64,000 nt of DNA from an uncultured Ignavibacteriota bacterium (GCA_903861125.1 CAIOTF010000007.1:1-64000), one strand, 5' to 3'; shown: positions 54,134 through 62,376, numbered from the stretch's first letter. Translations and numbers: made by a program. Notes: a model not told the origin generated them from the letters alone.

Positions 54134-56575
54134 GGGTAGCATGAACCCCTTATCGATCCTTTCTATGCCATATACATGAACCGCATTGGCATCGGCTGAA
54201 TTGTTATCCACCTTTAAATGAAGCGTTTCACGCAGAATACCATTAAAAGTCTTCTTGCCGACCGGCTGATAACCACAATTTCTGCCCCACGATCGGTATG
54301 TATCATATAACTGCTGTGACGCGACGGAAGAATGATCGTTCTTCTTGCACTTCTCATTCACGAACTCGATAACCGTGGTCAGGCTGGAGAGCACCGCTTC
54401 TTTTTTCCTTTCAAGTTCTTCCGGACAATTGAAGTTGATAGCTCCTTTGCCGTCTAATATTTCTGGCATCATACCGATAACACGGTTGAAGATTCCGGAC
54501 AACTCTGAACGCAACTTCTCATCTAACAATGTATCAGCCTGTTCTTTAAAGAAGTTCTTCGGGAATTCTATGAACTCAAATCGCTGAGTGATCGCCTGAC
54601 CAATCTCGGAAAAACGTGGAAGTTCGTTCGCTAAGATGATCAAGCGTGCAACGTTCTGGAATGTGATCTTGTCCTTATACTTTTTGTCCGCAGCGATCAT
54701 ATCACCGCCTGATAATTTCTTCAGCATCGAAAGATCCAGTTCGTTCGTTTTCAGTTCAGTCGAGAAGTTTACCAGCTTATCCTTCAAGTTGATAGTAGAG
54801 AACCGTCCGTTGGCAAGTTCGTGAATATCTTCATGTGCTGAGTTGGCTGTGCCGATCATCGCTTCGATGATCCTGCTGAGCACTCCTTTTCCGTTACGTC
54901 CATTGCCATACCAAACGAATATCTTCTGGAACGAGTATGTCGGCAGAAGCAGGTAGCACCAGATCTTCAATATGTAGTCTTCGACATCCTTACTGTCGAA
55001 GATGCTGGTGAGGAAGCTGTCAAACACCGGACTTGTTGCGTTCGGGTCATACGAGAACGGAAGCTGAATGTTAGACATGAACTCAGGTGAGTGCTGAGAA
55101 AGTGTCATGCTCTTGAGATCAAAGATGCCGTTCTTCAGGTTCACCTTATACATGTCGCTGTTGAACTTTCCATTGTAGCGCATACTGCTGTGGCTCTTTA
55201 ATCGGTCGACCAAAGCGTTCAGGTGCGTATTGGTAATGATGTGCTTTGGGAAGTAATAGGGCAGAAAGTCTTCCAGCATGCTTTTGATCTGTCCGTCCGC
55301 TATCTGCGTATAGACACCATCAGCATATCTGAAGAAGGATTGATCTATCAAGGAATATATAATGTCTTCAAAGTGTGCAACGATCTTGTCGAGCGCATAG
55401 CTCTCAATGAACTTTTTGATCTCCATGTCTGTCAATGGATCGTATGTATATGCGAATGCTATAGGACTCTTACGGTTGATCGCCTTAATGGCAGGGCAGA
55501 GATTGTCACGCCCGCAGATTGTTAGGCACAGCGATGGCTTGTAAGCGCTGGACTTCATCGACTCAAGATAGTATGATGTGCTTGTCTTATCATAGTTCTC
55601 CTGATCAGCGAGAAGTTTGTGCACCATGTCGTTGCCCGCATCGCCGAATGCCGACAGAACTGTTCCAAGGTTGACACGCTCTACATGTCCGATCGATTGC
55701 TTATTGGACGACTTATCTTTTATCTCAGCCAGTGCTCCGCAGTGCTTGAACACGGCGTCCATCTTGTTCGGTGATAGGGGCTTGCTATCCGATTGTGCAA
55801 CTGTTGATGTGCTTACCGGACTTACTTTGTCATTCTGTATGGCGAGTGCTGCACTCTTCTTCAGCGCGACCAGACCGTCGAGTATCTTGTATTCGATTGG
55901 TTCACGAGCGATTGTCCGTGGCTGTTTTGCCAACTCCTTGATCTCTTCGATAGACAATGAATTGATCTCATCAATGGTCAACGGGATACTGAAGAGTCCC
56001 GTCTTGCTGTTGATCGTGTTCTCTATACGGATCAAGGATACCGTATGATATATTGATGTATCGATATACTCTTCGTATCCACGGCACAATGTGGTGATGA
56101 TCTCCTTGTGAAGGGCAGGCAATTTGTCTGATGGCTCGAAGCCGCCAAACAGATCAGCCGGTATCGACAGATGAAAGCCTTTGCTGCCGCTGAATTTGCA
56201 CTCAAGGGATGCGGGAGATATATGGTGTGTGTTGCATAGGTTTGCAATGATGCTTCTGGTGACTTCCAGTGCTTTCTGCAGGTCATCTTTGACATCGATG
56301 TCGGCAAGCAGTCTGTTGGTGTAAACGGTGCCCTTGTAACCTTTAACGGTGAAGGTCTTCTGACCTTTGGCGTACTCCTCCAATTGGTTGGAGTGCTGAA
56401 AGTAAGACTGGTATGTATCAGTTTTGCCCGTCAAGGACTGGGCGAAATCGAGTATATTTAAAGCATTACGGTTGTCGATCGAATCGACGGCGTATTCCCG
56501 GATATTGAAATCGGGATGGAGAAAATTGCTCATTTTTTGCTTTTCTAACTTGAATTTTGAAGCGGTGTCGCACAT
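54125..56575 (-). CDS. P4/D5-type primase-helicase of a mobile element
   Basis: An 816-residue replication protein (or ~802 from the ATG at 56533, MSNFLHPDF). The N-terminal part looks like an archaeo-eukaryotic-type primase (LADIDVKDDLQKALEV, CKFSGSKGFHLSIP). A CxxxC-type stretch lies in the middle (LCLTICGRDNLCPAIKA). The C-terminal part is a superfamily 3 helicase with Walker A VWYGNGRNGKGVLSR, Walker B region KLVNFSTELK, sensor-like LIILANELPRF and a D5_N/P4 ending. Such proteins start and unwind replication of plasmids, phages and satellites. Iterons overlap its 3' end. Confidence 0.88.
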   Translation of the reverse strand: MCDTASKFKLEKQKMSNFLHPDFNIREYAVDSIDNRNALNILDFAQSLTGKTDTYQSYFQHSNQLEEYAKGQKTFTVKGYKGTVYTNRLLADIDVKDDLQKALEVTRSIIANLCNTHHISPASLECKFSGSKGFHLSIPADLFGGFEPSDKLPALHKEIITTLCRGYEEYIDTSIYHTVSLIRIENTINSKTGLFSIPLTIDEINSLSIEEIKELAKQPRTIAREPIEYKILDGLVALKKSAALAIQNDKVSPVSTSTVAQSDSKPLSPNKMDAVFKHCGALAEIKDKSSNKQSIGHVERVNLGTVLSAFGDAGNDMVHKLLADQENYDKTSTSYYLESMKSSAYKPSLCLTICGRDNLCPAIKAINRKSPIAFAYTYDPLTDMEIKKFIESYALDKIVAHFEDIIYSLIDQSFFRYADGVYTQIADGQIKSMLEDFLPYYFPKHIITNTHLNALVDRLKSHSSMRYNGKFNSDMYKVNLKNGIFDLKSMTLSQHSPEFMSNIQLPFSYDPNATSPVFDSFLTSIFDSKDVEDYILKIWCYLLLPTYSFQKIFVWYGNGRNGKGVLSRIIEAMIGTANSAHEDIHELANGRFSTINLKDKLVNFSTELKTNELDLSMLKKLSGGDMIAADKKYKDKITFQNVARLIILANELPRFSEIGQAITQRFEFIEFPKNFFKEQADTLLDEKLRSELSGIFNRVIGMMPEILDGKGAINFNCPEELERKKEAVLSSLTTVIEFVNEKCKKNDHSSVASQQLYDTYRSWGRNCGYQPVGKKTFNGILRETLHLKVDNNSADANAVHVYGIERIDKGFMLPHS

Positions 56576-56940
56576 GGCGACGAGTGTCTGGCTATTGGCC
56601 GAGAACTCAATGGGGGATTGGTGTTGCAGTGGAGCAGGGCTTCACTCTTTTGGGGTCGGGGATAAGATACATCTTATGCCCGTTATAATATAGGAAAAAG
56701 ATTCGACAGATGCAAAATGTTTTTTAACTTTTTTTGCAGATGTTCAATTTCCCCTTTAAAAACGGTACAAAAATGATGAAAATAGTTTTGACAAGACGGC
56801 AAAATATTCAAGGCAGCTGCTCCTCACGATTGTTGTTGTACTTCCCCATGGCACAATTCACGTGGTGTCCACAGCAACGAATACACTAGTGCTCACAGGA
56901 ACCTCGATTTTATCCTTTAAAATCAACATGTGGTTGCTCT
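56576..56940. other. Spacer between the primase gene and the peptidase operon
   Basis: Upstream region of the primase-helicase. AT-rich segments with T-runs near 56720-56750. No gene or strong repeat is recognised. Confidence 0.4.
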
Positions 56941-56945
56941 AAAAA

Positions 56946-56969
56946 AAAGCGACCATTACTGATCGCTTT
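56946..56969 (-). terminator. Terminator of the micropeptide-peptidase operon
   Basis: Arms AAAGCGACC and GATCGCTTT (one mismatch or G-U pair) with a 6-base loop. On the minus strand it is followed by a run of eight T. It overlaps the peptidase stop codon. Confidence 0.8.
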
Positions 56970-57408
56970 CTACCCCTATCATGCAATACCCGTCCTCGTC
57001 TTCCATCCAATCCGCTATACTGGACCACGACCAATAACCGGTGATTCGAGTGTCTGCACTGTCGATCCATCGATAACCTCTTTTGGATCTACTGGCAACT
57101 ACTGCCCAATGACTGGATTCATCGACCGAAACGATAACAGGCCAGCCCCGATCCAGCAACCTATCCATTGCCCGTTTCGCAGAAACCTCCGACATCCTTG
57201 TTACCAGATGCGGAGTGCAGCCACACTTCCGGATTGCTTTCACAAGGTACCGTGTATCAGTTCCATCCCTGAGTGCTTCCCATACAGTAACACCTGTGAG
57301 TCGGTGAGCTTCGAGTATGCTTAACTGTTTGCCAAGCACAGCCATAGCATTCACCAGTGCATACTGACCACATGGACCGGGGAAGTATTGGTATCGGTAT
57401 CGGCTCAT
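56956..57408 (-). CDS. Stand-alone C39-like cysteine peptidase
   Basis: A 150-residue single-domain protein with a papain-like C39-type layout. The nucleophile Cys is in GPCGQYALVNAM near residue 13, the His in SSHWAVVASR near residue 106, and the Asp in WIDSAD near 117. No signal peptide, transmembrane helix or ABC transporter domain is attached, unlike bacteriocin C39 exporters. Its start overlaps the stop of a 33-codon micropeptide gene (ATGA), so the two are coupled. It probably cleaves a small peptide or protein in the cytoplasm; the upstream micropeptides are obvious candidates. Confidence 0.72.
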   Translation of the reverse strand: MSRYRYQYFPGPCGQYALVNAMAVLGKQLSILEAHRLTGVTVWEALRDGTDTRYLVKAIRKCGCTPHLVTRMSEVSAKRAMDRLLDRGWPVIVSVDESSHWAVVASRSKRGYRWIDSADTRITGYWSWSSIADWMEDEDGYCMIGVESDQ

Positions 57409-57506
57409 TTGGGCTTCTTCCTTTTGGGCTTTTCACATTCTTCTATTGCTTTGATGATGAGTTTTATGATCTCCATCAGTTTCTTTCCCTGCGGATTGAT
57501 GATCAT
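57405..57506 (-). CDS. 33-residue amphipathic micropeptide
   Basis: Reads MIINPQGKKLMEIIKLIIKA and then IEECEKPKRKKPK. The first half forms an amphipathic helix, and the tail is strongly basic. An AAAGGAGG ribosome binding site lies 8 to 10 nt upstream. The stop overlaps the peptidase start. Start, site and coupling together support a real gene despite its size. No family is recognised. Confidence 0.65.
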   Translation of the reverse strand: MIINPQGKKLMEIIKLIIKAIEECEKPKRKKPK

Positions 57507-57507
57507 T

Positions 57508-57573
57508 TTATTTTTTTCCTCCTTTGCATATGATGACAATGACTTTTACAATTATTCTTCCAATGGTTACCAT
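57508..57573 (-). CDS. 21-residue hydrophobic micropeptide
   Basis: Encodes MVTIGRIIVKVIVIICKGGK plus a final K. A very good ribosome binding site, AAGGAGG, lies 8 nt before the ATG. It ends 1 nt before the next micropeptide gene. The peptide is hydrophobic and cationic with a Gly-Gly near its end, reminiscent of small membrane-active or processed peptides. Function unknown. Confidence 0.6.
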   Translation of the reverse strand: MVTIGRIIVKVIVIICKGGKK

Positions 57574-57603
57574 AGATCTTCCTCCTTAAATCTTATACCG
57601 CTT

Positions 57604-57648
57604 TTGTGGAATAAGAAGAGATAGAACAACCACTATTCTTATTCACAA
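57604..57648. promoter_or_regulatory. Inverted repeat between divergent operons, candidate operator
   Basis: TTGTGGAATAAGAA (57604-57617) and TTCTTATTCACAA (57636-57648) are complementary apart from one bulged G. They lie between the micropeptide operon (minus) and the sigma-like gene (plus) in an 84-bp gap, overlapping where both promoters must be. Confidence 0.6.
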
Positions 57649-57657
57649 GGAGGCGTT

Positions 57658-58158
57658 ATGACACAAGCGGTGTATGAAAACTTATATCACTACACAGAGC
57701 AGTTCACAAGAGATCCACTTCAAAGATCAGAGTTATTGACGATGGCATACGTTCAAGGCAAGCGTATGGGAGACCGCTGTACACAAGGACTCATGAAGAG
57801 CGTGATGCACTTCCGGGCAAAGGAGTTGAATATCAGGTCAGCATTCCCAGCAGATGAAATGGGGAAGAGTCAGAAGGATGCGTGGAACAAACCTGAAAGA
57901 GTGTATCTGGATAAGCCGAGGGTTAAGGGAGAAGACCAGACCATTGGCGATATCGTCCTGAACACCCAGACGACACCGATTGACTACGCGATCACGAACG
58001 ACTTCTTGAATAGCTTGTCCGTACACGAGCGAATGGTCCTCGAAGATCTCTCAGCCGGTTACACAGCAAAAGAGATTGTACAGCGACACCACGTAACACC
58101 AGCCCGTCTAAAAACCCTCCGACACGACCTCGAAGTAAAAGCTGTTGAGTATCTGTAG
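57658..58158 (+). CDS. Sigma-like HTH regulator
   Basis: A 166-residue protein. The C-terminal part (LSVHERMVLEDLSAGYTAKE and then IVQRHHVTPARLKTLRHDL) is a helix-turn-helix like sigma-70 region 4. The N-terminal half (DPLQRSELLTMAYVQGKRMG) is weakly like region 2, as in short phage-type sigma factors. AAGGAGG precedes the ATG. It faces the micropeptide-peptidase operon across an inverted repeat and probably controls it and itself. Confidence 0.65.
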   Translation: MTQAVYENLYHYTEQFTRDPLQRSELLTMAYVQGKRMGDRCTQGLMKSVMHFRAKELNIRSAFPADEMGKSQKDAWNKPERVYLDKPRVKGEDQTIGDIVLNTQTTPIDYAITNDFLNSLSVHERMVLEDLSAGYTAKEIVQRHHVTPARLKTLRHDLEVKAVEYL

Positions 58159-58186
58159 ATACTCAAGGAAAGGCGGTAGCCTTTTC
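58145..58186 (+). terminator. Double hairpin after the sigma-like gene
   Basis: A nearly perfect palindrome with arms TTGAGTATCT/AGATACTCAA spans the stop codon, followed by GAAAGGC-GGTA-GCCTTTTC and TTTA. Both fit transcription termination. Confidence 0.7.
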
Positions 58187-58260
58187 TTTACCCTTCCATA
58201 CCAATAAGTCGGATTTAGGTAGCAGTACGCATTCACGTTATTGTGCTCTCAGGGACATTT

Positions 58261-58368
58261 CCTTAACTTAGTGCAGAATAACAATCCACGTAATAGACTG
58301 TGTGACTCCGCAATAGATGCATATCATACATGATTGCGGAATTACTCCGTCGAATAACTAGTTAGCCA
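58261..58368 (+). other. Candidate attI or divergent attC at the first cassette boundary
   Basis: Ends in GTTAGCC (58362-58368), whose continuation GTTAGCCAGCCAA is the complement of the left end of the first attC (TTGGCTGGCTAAC), as expected for the start of a cassette. Upstream are TAACTTAGT and ACTAGTTA, plus the stem TCCGCAAT/ATTGCGGA. It is shorter than, and unlike, the five attC sites. Confidence 0.5.
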
Positions 58369-58388
58369 GCCAAAACGGGTATTCATCA

Positions 58389-59291
58389 ATGAAAATATTT
58401 CTTGCAACAATATCTGTTTTGCTAATGATTCAATTCGTTTGCTCTCAATCGTCGGAAAATGAAGAATTAGTGCAAACCGACACATTGGCGATTTCGCCTA
58501 ATCATAAACCAATGATATTTAATTACTATAGGGCAAACGACGCATATGACTTTAAGGATGGAAAAAGATATGGACGATTCGCAATTTACTATTTAGGAGA
58601 CAACATACCATTCCAGAGAGACACTATTGAAGATATTTGGGGTGTTTCTTATGAATATGCCAATTTTGATAATGTCTTGGATTTACACATTACGATAAAT
58701 CGTGGTGCGAGCGGCGGGGATTTCATAGTGTATTATATTTTTAATAAACTATTAGGCGCATTTGAAAAGAATGATATTGAATTGGGAAATCCAGAAGTCG
58801 ATCCAAAAGATAGCACAATCACTGAATCGGGTAATTGTTGCTTGGGTACCGGTGGCCATTCTAAAACATATAAATATATAAATAATGTTTTAACTCTAAT
58901 CGCAGAAGCTGAATACAATAGGGATTATTCGTATAGGAAAATACTACAAAATGATTCTATGATAACAATAAATTATAGTAATAGTACAGTTTTAAGCGAA
59001 TTTAACGGACAACAATTAATAGCCGATTCTTCTTGGGAATATTCATTCGGCAAACTTAGACTTATGCAAGTTGATAAAAAAAGATCCTTAGATGATGCAT
59101 CTTATGAAAGGTTAAAGGATGCTAGTGTTGTATATAGAGATGTTATGGGTGCATTCATTTTCGATTATTCAGAGCATTATCAATATTCAGCAATGAAAGA
59201 TGGCAAAATTAAGTGCAATTATCTTGTCGAGAAAAATCGAAACAATAAATGGATAACAATTAAAGAAACAAATTGGGTAATTAAAGAGTGA
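58389..59291 (+). CDS. Cassette 1: exported protein of unknown function
   Basis: A 300-residue protein with a signal peptide (MKIFLATISVLLMIQFVCSQ), AT-rich codons and no recognised family. The mature part is predicted beta-rich, with DLHITINRGASGGDFIVYY and many Tyr and Asn residues. The gene starts 21 bp after the cassette boundary and ends 11 bp before attC1, which is the compact layout of an integron cassette. Confidence 0.75.
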   Translation: MKIFLATISVLLMIQFVCSQSSENEELVQTDTLAISPNHKPMIFNYYRANDAYDFKDGKRYGRFAIYYLGDNIPFQRDTIEDIWGVSYEYANFDNVLDLHITINRGASGGDFIVYYIFNKLLGAFEKNDIELGNPEVDPKDSTITESGNCCLGTGGHSKTYKYINNVLTLIAEAEYNRDYSYRKILQNDSMITINYSNSTVLSEFNGQQLIADSSWEYSFGKLRLMQVDKKRSLDDASYERLKDASVVYRDVMGAFIFDYSEHYQYSAMKDGKIKCNYLVEKNRNNKWITIKETNWVIKE

Positions 59292-59301
59292 TATCTTGGC
59301 T

Positions 59302-59469
59302 GGCTAACCAGTCGCTCAAGCTGACGTTGCAACTGCGGCTTTAAATAAGTCTCAAGTGTCGTGAAATCTAAACACAACATACGATTCAACAAGTGATCAG
59401 CAATTCTAAAACCAACGCGCGTGGCCGCAGTAAAACGTTGCAACGCAGCTTAGCTCCAGTCCGTTAGGG
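59302..59469 (+). repeat. attC1 (integron cassette recombination site)
   Basis: 168 bp from R'' GGCTAAC to R' GTTAGGG. Inner arms AAGCTGACGTTGCAAC and GTTGCAACGCAGCTT pair with one extrahelical A, the arrangement typical of attC. Confidence 0.85.
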
Positions 59470-59489
59470 TGCAAGAAAAGGAAAGCAAT

Positions 59490-59900
59490 ATGAAAACTGC
59501 AAAATATCTAATTGTATTGTTTATAATTACTTTTAGTTCCTGTAAAGAAGAAACAAACCCTGTCACTTCACAAATAGATTATGGGCAATTGACTAAAAGT
59601 TGGACAAATTCTTATGAAGAAGAAGATATTAATAGATCACCACAAATTTATCGACCAAGCGATTACAAAGAATATCCGTCATCTCGCTATAGAGAACAAC
59701 TCACATTTAACAATGATAGCAATTGTAAATATTTAGTTTTAGATCCGGCGGATGCCCATTATATCAAAAGCGGTAAGTGGAGTATGATTGATCGAGAGAA
59801 AAACATTATAAACATTTTGGATTCTTCTGGTGCAGTTTATAAAAAGTTCCAAATCGTAGAATTGAAACAGGATTTGCTTAAACTTGTATTTGTTAATTAA
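59490..59900 (+). CDS. Cassette 2: small lipoprotein of unknown function
   Basis: About 136 residues with a lipoprotein signal (LFIITFSSCKEE). The body has WSMIDREKNIINILDSSGAV, reminiscent of lipocalin-like exported proteins (strand-rich), but no family can be assigned. The start is ATG 59490; the gene lies 20 bp after attC1 and 18 bp before attC2. Confidence 0.75.
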   Translation: MKTAKYLIVLFIITFSSCKEETNPVTSQIDYGQLTKSWTNSYEEEDINRSPQIYRPSDYKEYPSSRYREQLTFNNDSNCKYLVLDPADAHYIKSGKWSMIDREKNIINILDSSGAVYKKFQIVELKQDLLKLVFVN

Positions 59901-59918
59901 ACATTTTACAGTCTTGCA

Positions 59919-60083
59919 CCCTAACCAGTCATTCAAGCTGACGTTGCAACCGCGACCCGCTCTGAGTTTTAAGTGTTGAGTTGTCAAATATCAGCATACG
60001 TTACGAAACAGCATTTTTAATTTAAAAAACGATTTCCGACGCGCTGAAGCGTTGCAACGCAGCTTAATTCCGGTCCGTTAGGG
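59919..60083 (+). repeat. attC2
   Basis: 165 bp from CCCTAAC to GTTAGGG. Inner arms AAGCTGACGTTGCAAC and GTTGCAACGCAGCTT are intact. The left outer sequence (CTTGCACCCTAAC) is the complement of the start of cassette 2 (GTTAGGGTGCAAG). Confidence 0.85.
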
Positions 60084-60114
60084 CGCACTGAATAAGCATT
60101 CAAAATATACTGTT

Positions 60115-60957
60115 ATGAAATCATGGTACCTTAAAATAGTTGTGCTCTCCATTATTGTCTTGCAATTCGGGTGTAAAAAAGATGAGAGACTAATCGATAA
60201 TGGAGCAAATCCTGAATCAAAGGCTTTTGGGAAAATATATTGTGAAACTTATCCAGCTGGTGCTAAAATATATATTGACAGTATTTATACTGGCAAATCT
60301 ACTCCATCACTCATAGATAGTTTAACCGAAGAAATCCACACAGTCGAATTTAAGAAAAACTATTTTTCTACATTTGAAACTTCTGCTCAAGTTAGAGTCA
60401 ATACAATACCCGCTTTACGATGCACTCTCAAACAAAACGTGAATACTTCAACATATTTTCCACTTACGGTAGGTTCTTCCTGGATTTATGAGCGAACAGA
60501 CACAGGAAGAAGTAAAATTGTCGATACCGTATCGTTTACCATTACTAATATTGATTCATCTATAAATATTGGTGTAGGTAGTGTATGGATAGAAAAATAT
60601 CCAAATAATGAAATTTATTCACTTGTTGCAGCGATTAATAATGATACGCTTCGTTTTTCTCTATTAAGTGGTATCAGTTATACCTGGAGGACATTTGTTT
60701 TTCCATTATCGATGAAGAAAACATGGACGATCGGCCGATACGATGGATATCTGGTTGACACAATTGAGACCGTTGTTACTAAATCAGGTTCATTCAGCAA
60801 TTGTTATAAAGTGCGTCAACTGAGTACAATATCAAATACACATGATGTAATCTGGTATTGGATACATGACAAATATGGGATTGTAAAAATATATTATGCG
60901 GATGGCGTATCGTATACTAGTCAAGTATGGAATATGGTGTCGTATCACATTGAATAA
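60115..60957 (+). CDS. Cassette 3: lipoprotein with PEGA-like domain
   Basis: A 280-residue lipoprotein (signal VLSIIVLQFGCKKDE). Residues 37 to 100 look like a PEGA domain (IYCETYPAGAKIYIDSIYTG, then PSLIDSL and HTVEFKKNYF), often seen in surface proteins. The remainder (YFPLTVGSSWIYERTD) is beta-rich like other Bacteroidota exported proteins. Function unknown. Position and spacing are those of a cassette gene. Confidence 0.78.
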   Translation: MKSWYLKIVVLSIIVLQFGCKKDERLIDNGANPESKAFGKIYCETYPAGAKIYIDSIYTGKSTPSLIDSLTEEIHTVEFKKNYFSTFETSAQVRVNTIPALRCTLKQNVNTSTYFPLTVGSSWIYERTDTGRSKIVDTVSFTITNIDSSINIGVGSVWIEKYPNNEIYSLVAAINNDTLRFSLLSGISYTWRTFVFPLSMKKTWTIGRYDGYLVDTIETVVTKSGSFSNCYKVRQLSTISNTHDVIWYWIHDKYGIVKIYYADGVSYTSQVWNMVSYHIE

Positions 60958-60966
60958 TAACAGTGC

Positions 60967-61129
60967 ACCTAACCAGTCGCTCAAGTTGACGTGGTAACCA
61001 CGACCGCGTTTTATCGAAAAGTGCCGTGAAATCTAAACTCAACATACGATTCGTCAAGTTATCAGCATTTTATAAATCACGCGGTCGCGTAAAAACGTTA
61101 CCACGCAACTTAGCTCCAGTCCGTTAGGT
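60967..61129 (+). repeat. attC3
   Basis: 163 bp from ACCTAAC to GTTAGGT. Inner arms GTGGTAAC and GTTACCAC replace the GTTGCAAC pair of attC1-2 with compensating changes on both sides. Confidence 0.85.
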
Positions 61130-61165
61130 GGCAAAGAATAAAAATCATCAATCATGAGGACCATT

Positions 61166-61789
61166 ATGCGTTTATCAAAAATAGTATTTGTTTTTATGCT
61201 GTTGTCAGTTCAGGTTTATTCTCAAACCAATAAAGACAATCCTCCCTATGTTGTTTTACTTGGTGGTTATTACTCGTCGAATTATGGTTTGTTAAAGAAT
61301 ATATCAAATCAAAATAACGTCTTTTTACCCCAAATAGGATTCGGATTTCCCTTTAGCCCCAAAATGTCTTTAACTGGTAAAGTTGGATATTTTTCGAAAC
61401 GAAACATTCATTCAACTATTTGGCTCTATGGGAATGGAATTCAATTTGACAGATCCGGTTCTTCTAATCTCTATCAACAAATGTTCAATGTTGGCACAAA
61501 TTATAAGATTGAATTTTCGTCGCTAACATCTGGATATTTTAATCTTGGATTGTCCAATTCCATAATTCGCGTCGATCAAATTGATGGTCGGGGGTTTTCA
61601 TTTTCTCTCAAAAACTACATAATTGGTTTTTATACGGGTATTACCATAGAACAAGAATTCGCAAATCTACCGATATCGTTATTACTTGATGCGGATTATA
61701 ATTCGATGACTGAAAATTCAAAACTCCCCAAAGGTCAATGCGGCGGATTTAATATGTCAATTGGTGCAAAATATATATTTCACTTATAG
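61166..61789 (+). CDS. Cassette 4: putative outer-membrane beta-barrel protein
   Basis: About 207 residues with a signal peptide (IVFVFMLLSVQVYSQ). The mature part has alternating strands with aromatic girdles (VLLGGYYSSNYGLL, MSLTGKVGYFS) and ends KYIFHL with a terminal hydrophobic residue, typical of outer-membrane barrels. ATG 61166 has TGAGGA upstream; ATG 61154 is alternative. The gene ends 12 bp before attC4. Confidence 0.75.
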   Translation: MRLSKIVFVFMLLSVQVYSQTNKDNPPYVVLLGGYYSSNYGLLKNISNQNNVFLPQIGFGFPFSPKMSLTGKVGYFSKRNIHSTIWLYGNGIQFDRSGSSNLYQQMFNVGTNYKIEFSSLTSGYFNLGLSNSIIRVDQIDGRGFSFSLKNYIIGFYTGITIEQEFANLPISLLLDADYNSMTENSKLPKGQCGGFNMSIGAKYIFHL

Positions 61790-61800
61790 AAGTTCTTGCC

Positions 61801-61963
61801 ACCTAACCACTCGCTCAAGTTGACGTGGCGACCGCGGTTTGAAAAATGTCTCAAGTGTCGTGAAACGAAGCGACAACATACGATTCGTCAAGAGATCAGC
61901 AATTCACAAAAGTAGCGACCGCGTGACAACGTCGCCACGCAACTTAGCTCCAGTCCGTTAGGC
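61801..61963 (+). repeat. attC4
   Basis: 163 bp from ACCTAAC to GTTAGGC. Inner arms GTGGCGAC and GTCGCCAC, again fully complementary and different from the other sites. Confidence 0.85.
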
Positions 61964-62150
61964 TACACGAAGCGAAAGTGTTGTAACTCCGGAAAAGCAT
62001 AAAACAAAATTGATTCACAAGCAGTTGGAAATCACTCAATTGCCAACAAGTGAAGTTGTAATCGGAAAGTTCAGTTCAAATTAAGCATTCACTTAAGCCA
62101 GAAAGATCAGTTGTAAATCGTTGGCAATTGTTCAATAAGCTCGCGTGTAG
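61964..62150. other. Cassette 5 without an evident ORF
   Basis: A cassette body of about 187 bp between attC4 and attC5. No ATG-started frame of useful length is seen on either strand. It contains an inverted repeat CAATTGCCAAC (62037-62047) and GTTGGCAATTG (62121-62131), so an RNA or promoter cassette is possible. Confidence 0.6.
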
Positions 62151-62317
62151 CCTAACAAGGCACTCAAGCTGACGTGGTGATCGCGGCTTCAAAAAAGTCT
62201 CAAATGTCGCGAAATGAAGTGACAACATACGATTCAACGAGTTATCAGAAAACCACAAAGACACGCGCACGGCCGCGGTAAAACATCACCACGCAGCTTA
62301 GTGCCCGTCCGTTAGGC
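62151..62317 (+). repeat. attC5
   Basis: 167 bp from GCCTAAC to GTTAGGC. Inner arms GTGGTGAT and ATCACCAC are complementary. The left outer sequence (GTGTAGCCTAAC) is the complement of the start of cassette 5 (GTTAGGCTACAC). Confidence 0.85.
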
Positions 62318-62367
62318 AGCAATAATCAGCATTGGAGAAACAAAATGGGAAATCAAAAATTATATGT

Positions 62368-62376
62368 AGTATGGAT
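62368..62376. repeat. Target-site duplication, left copy
   Basis: AGTATGGAT, identical to 63744-63752, directly abuts the left end of the IS. Confidence 0.85.

Noticed and set aside
57388-57624. Plus-strand 78-codon hydrophobic frame
   Set aside because: It is antisense to two micropeptide genes that have good ribosome binding sites and ATGA coupling; it lacks a ribosome binding site of its own.
58261-62317. CRISPR array
   Set aside because: Repeats are 163-168 bp with hairpin structure and gene-sized spacers; these are attC sites, not CRISPR repeats, and no cas genes are present.
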